A stretch of 64,000 nt of DNA from Cyprinodon diabolis (Eukaryota; Chordata; Actinopteri; Cyprinodontiformes; Cyprinodontidae), in the NCBI GenBank assembly GCA_030533445.1, contig CM060080.1, positions 40,779,880 through 40,843,879 of the forward strand. The letters are read 5' to 3'. The notes under the pieces were generated by a model. That model searched no databases, was not told where the DNA came from, and was given only the letters and a program-made list of their open reading frames with translations. Positions 61,180-64,000 of the stretch are shown here, in pieces. Within the stretch, counting starts at the first letter, position 1, and every line of letters starts with the position of its first letter. Made by a program: the position numbers and the translations under genes.

Positions 61180-61712
61180 AAGTAGCCTAGTAAATTAGCC
61201 CCGCCCACCAGCGGCCACAATCATTTTTCCCTGCAGTTGGTCTAGCCTTGATCTATACCCCAGGCCCTAGAACTGACCGGCCAATCACAACACAGATGTG
61301 TTTAGAAAGTGGGCGGGGTTTTGAGGGCAGGACGCTAGAGAAAACACACCAAGGAAGATGGCAGCAACTATTGAATAGTTCTGGTTTGAATCAGTTCTGG
61401 AAGGATCAGACTTTGGGTTTTCGTTGAAACGTGAGCAGGAAGAGGCTCTACGCTCGTTCATTTTGGAGAAGGACTTATTCGCCGTTTTACCGACAGGCTG
61501 TTTGTTTTCCACTCCCCCACCAGCTTCCTGTGGCGCTTCCTATTACACAGTCGGTGGCTCTCATTGGTCAGAGCGTTGGCCAACAGGCACAGACATGGTT
61601 TGAAAAACAATCAACGGGTTGTTCTCATCAACAATCTTCCGATGTCTCATTCATCGGGGCCAGACTAGATTACACATTTAATCTTATATTTAGTCTGGTT
61701 TATCAGGCTAGT
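61180..61712. mobile_element. TTAA-flanked MITE (piggyBac- or Kolobok-like)
   Basis: TTAA lies at 61176-61179 and 61713-61716. The inner ends are imperfect inverted repeats: AGTAGCCTAGTAAATTAG at the left and, at the right, the complement of ACTAGCCTGATAAACCAG. It is 533 bp, non-coding and GC-richer than its flanks. TTAA targeting is shared by piggyBac and Kolobok, so the superfamily stays open. Confidence 0.65.
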
Positions 61713-61857
61713 TTAAACCTGTATTTTTGTATTAAATCTTGATTTATAAAGTATTTTATAATTTAAGCTTTAGCTGCTTAGATTCTAGATTATTTATGGA
61801 GTTGGTGGTTACAGACCGCTCCATAGGCTGATCAGCTTCCCTCTCCCTGCTGATGTA

Positions 61858-61905
61858 CAGCATCCCCACAGCATGATGCTGCCACCAACATGTTTTGATA
61901 TAGAA
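61858..61905 (+). mobile_element. Tc1-like transposon scrap
   Basis: CAGCATCCCCACAGCATGAT followed by GCTGCCACCAACATGTTTTG, as in the interior of fish Tc1 elements. No ends are visible. Confidence 0.4.
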
Positions 61906-62075
61906 TCATAAGACTGAGGCCTATAAACTATTATATTATTTTCTGATCTGACCAGAGCACCTTTTTACTACAACGCCTTTAAAAAGCCAAAGACTTTAAG
62001 GCAGTAAGCGCTTAAGCAAGGTGTTTTACCACCATTCAGAAATAAAATCACACCACAAGAAGAGGCCACAGAGTA

Positions 62076-62081
62076 TTTATT
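62076..62081 (-). terminator. Possible polyadenylation signal for the tentative minus-strand gene
   Basis: The minus strand reads AATAAA about 880 bases past the tentative stop codon. It only has meaning if the 62962-63087 exon is real. Confidence 0.3.
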
Positions 62082-62961
62082 GAATTATTCTTGTGCAACA
62101 AGGGACGAAAACATGTCACGATGTTACATTCAATTCGGCAAAGTCTTGGTTCCAGCTAGTTACATTGTGTTTGAGCTCCTTTCAGGAGACAGGAAGTACC
62201 TCAGACTTCAATATAGCAGGAATGTGATTTCAAGGCATTAAGAGATATTTAGATAGTTAGACCTGTGGTCCTTTTCTACCTAGAAAGGAATAGATAGGAA
62301 TCTAGAATGGAATCGAGGTACATTACTAGAGACAAAAAGCAAAACTGAAATGGCGAACTACAGGAAGGCTATCCAGAAGAACAGATTAGCCAAATGTGCA
62401 GACACCCTACAGTCATTAATGTTTCTGCAGAGTTCTGGGATTCATGCAAGAAAAAGAGAAAACGAGTAACTTTGACTCAGGACTACTGATCTACAGTCAT
62501 ACATATTTGTTATAGCTCGACCTTACAGTACTGTGTTTGCAGCAACACATCCAGAGTAGTAGTTTCAGACGGATAAATGCGACCACCATCTCAGCTTAAC
62601 AATAACAAGATAGATGATTCATCTTTTTATTTAGATAGGAAGTTACAAAGGAAGAAACCCTGGAACCACATGATTGTCTAACATGCATCATTCCCCTCAG
62701 AGCGATCCAAACAGGCTTCCTGCTCCGTGTTTGCCTAATGATCCTGAATTATACGTAGAGAGCTCAGCTAGACTGTGTCCTGATTCCAGCAGGGGTCAAA
62801 GTGATGGGGAGAGATTACCTGAGAGTGCAACAGTTCAACCTTTAAACAAAAACACCTTCCAAAGCTCCCTCCGTTAACAGAAGCCGCAGAATGAAAAGAA
62901 AATGGAAAAAAAACCTAAATGCGAGGAGGTGTGGCTGGAGTCTGGTTTGGACGGTTTCTGC

Positions 62962-63087
62962 TTAAGAGCATGGAGGGTCTTCAGACGGAGTCAAGGATCT
63001 ACAGGGGGGCGCTGTGCTCATGGAGCGGAAGGCGAAGATGGAGGGCTCATAGGAGTACCTGGGTGGAGGACGACCGCCGGTTAGATT
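62962..63087 (-). CDS. Possible last coding exon of an unidentified minus-strand gene
   Basis: On the minus strand a strong pyrimidine tract and CCCTAG acceptor precede 63087. From there a phase-0 frame stays open for 41 codons to TAA, including GGRPPPRYSYEPSIFAFRSM. Third positions are mostly C/G, unlike the AT-rich surroundings. A minus-strand AATAAA lies at 62076-62081, which would give a 3' UTR of about 900 bases. I do not recognise the protein, and no upstream exon was found before the window ends. It could be chance coding-like sequence. Confidence 0.35.
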   Translation of the reverse strand, partial: NLTGGRPPPRYSYEPSIFAFRSMSTAPPCRSLTPSEDPPCS

Positions 63088-63730
63088 CTAGGGACAGAAA
63101 GAAAAAAGATACTTTAACCAACAATAGAAACAACAATACTCCTCTGGACTAAAACCAAAACATTAAACACTTTTGGACGTTTTATCTTCCCTCATGGAGC
63201 AAATCCAGGCTGCAGTTCTACTTTTCCACTTGTAAGCCCCCCCCACCACCTTTCGCTTCTAAATTTAGCCCGAGTCATTTTCTTCCCCACAGGAAACGGC
63301 AGGAAATGACTTTGTTGGATTTGGCAGTGAGGCAGCACTTTGTGCAGGGCTGCAGAGGCCGATTCCTCACAGAACCTGAAAACTGAGACGGATGCGCGGC
63401 TGGAGCCCAACGCTTTCTCACTGTTAGGGAGGGAGAACACATCTGCAGGGATCCAGCTGCCGGAACGCAGCATCATTCCCCAAACCGGTCAAGATTTCAA
63501 TCAAACAGTGAGATGTTAAAGTAATCTTTCTCCTCTGCAGGCTACAGGTCAGCCAAACTACAGCCAGCTAATCCGGATAAATAAAAAATCAACACCGGTA
63601 GATGGACTAAGTTAACTATCAATCATTTCACACATCTTTTAATTAAGGCTTCAATAGAGAGCCAAACCTTCAGCAGATAATAGGAAGGCTCAAAGGAGAA
63701 CAGAGAAATGATTTGGTTTTACTTCTGTGA

Positions 63731-64000
63731 GGCCGCTCAGTGACGCAGTGGTTAGCGCTTCGGCTTTGAAGCATGAAGGTTCTAGGTTTGATTCCCATAC
63801 ATTTCTCCCTGTACATGCGTGGGTTCTCTCCGGGTACTCTGGTTTCCTCCAACAGTCCAAGATCATGACTGTTAGGCTAATTAGCTTCTCGAAGTTCTCA
63901 TGAGCAGGGAGGTAATAACTTTTCACAGTGGAGAAATCTACCTCTACATTTAATCGCCGTTGTGCGATAGCTTGGCGACCTGTCCGGGGTGGAGCCTGCC
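63731..64000 (+). mobile_element. tRNA-derived SINE, copy 3 (cut by window end)
   Basis: The head has GTGGTTAGCGCTTCGG (box A) and GGTTTGATTCCC (box B). It is followed by CGTGGGTTCTCTCCGGGTAC, a CTTCTCGAAGTTCTCATGAG stretch that differs from other copies, and GGCGACCTGTCCGGGGTGGA at the window edge. Confidence 0.75.

Overview
This window is vertebrate nuclear DNA, most likely from a teleost fish. It is AT-rich, has intron-split genes with GT/AG splice sites, and carries a typical fish repeat load: Tc1-like elements, hAT MITEs, a Gypsy element, REL-endo and L2-type LINE remnants, tRNA-type SINEs and microsatellites. No bacterial-style operon, CRISPR array or rRNA/tRNA gene is visible.

Two protein-coding genes can be reconstructed in full. 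SUPT7L (minus strand, coding exons 52034 down to 46893) encodes a 435-residue STAF65-gamma subunit of the SAGA/STAGA transcription coactivator. SLC4A1AP, or kanadaptin (plus strand, 13 coding exons from 53948 to 59973), encodes a 732-residue FHA-domain nuclear protein. They lie head to head, with 1.9 kb between start codons, as in human 2p23.3, so a shared promoter region is likely. A possible last exon of a third, unidentified minus-strand gene lies at 62962-63087, with a polyadenylation signal near 62076.

Layout. 1-6800: a Tc1-like element broken by three nested insertions, then a 97-bp minisatellite and a hAT-like MITE. 6800-13000: mostly plain intergenic DNA, with a hAT MITE (8-bp target duplication) that itself holds a probable solo LTR. 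13000-19000: a nearly intact Tc1/mariner element inside a TA microsatellite, a local duplication, and a large inverted repeat. 19281-24280: a young Gypsy retrotransposon with 5-bp target duplication and an internal deletion. 26.5-29.8 kb: a REL-endo LINE corpse split by an L2-like LINE fragment and a MITE. 30-46 kb: gene-poor, with a hAT MITE, a Harbinger-like remnant, a SINE, Tc1 ends and a second large palindrome. 46.7-60.5 kb: the SUPT7L/SLC4A1AP pair. 60.5-64 kb: a TTAA-flanked MITE, the tentative terminal exon and a SINE cut by the window end.

No new multi-gene system is evident. The most notable material is the nested transposon architecture and a recurrent family of long palindromic elements. 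Three copies are present, one in intron 1 of SLC4A1AP, and their arms carry a motif resembling the hammerhead-like ends of Penelope-type elements.
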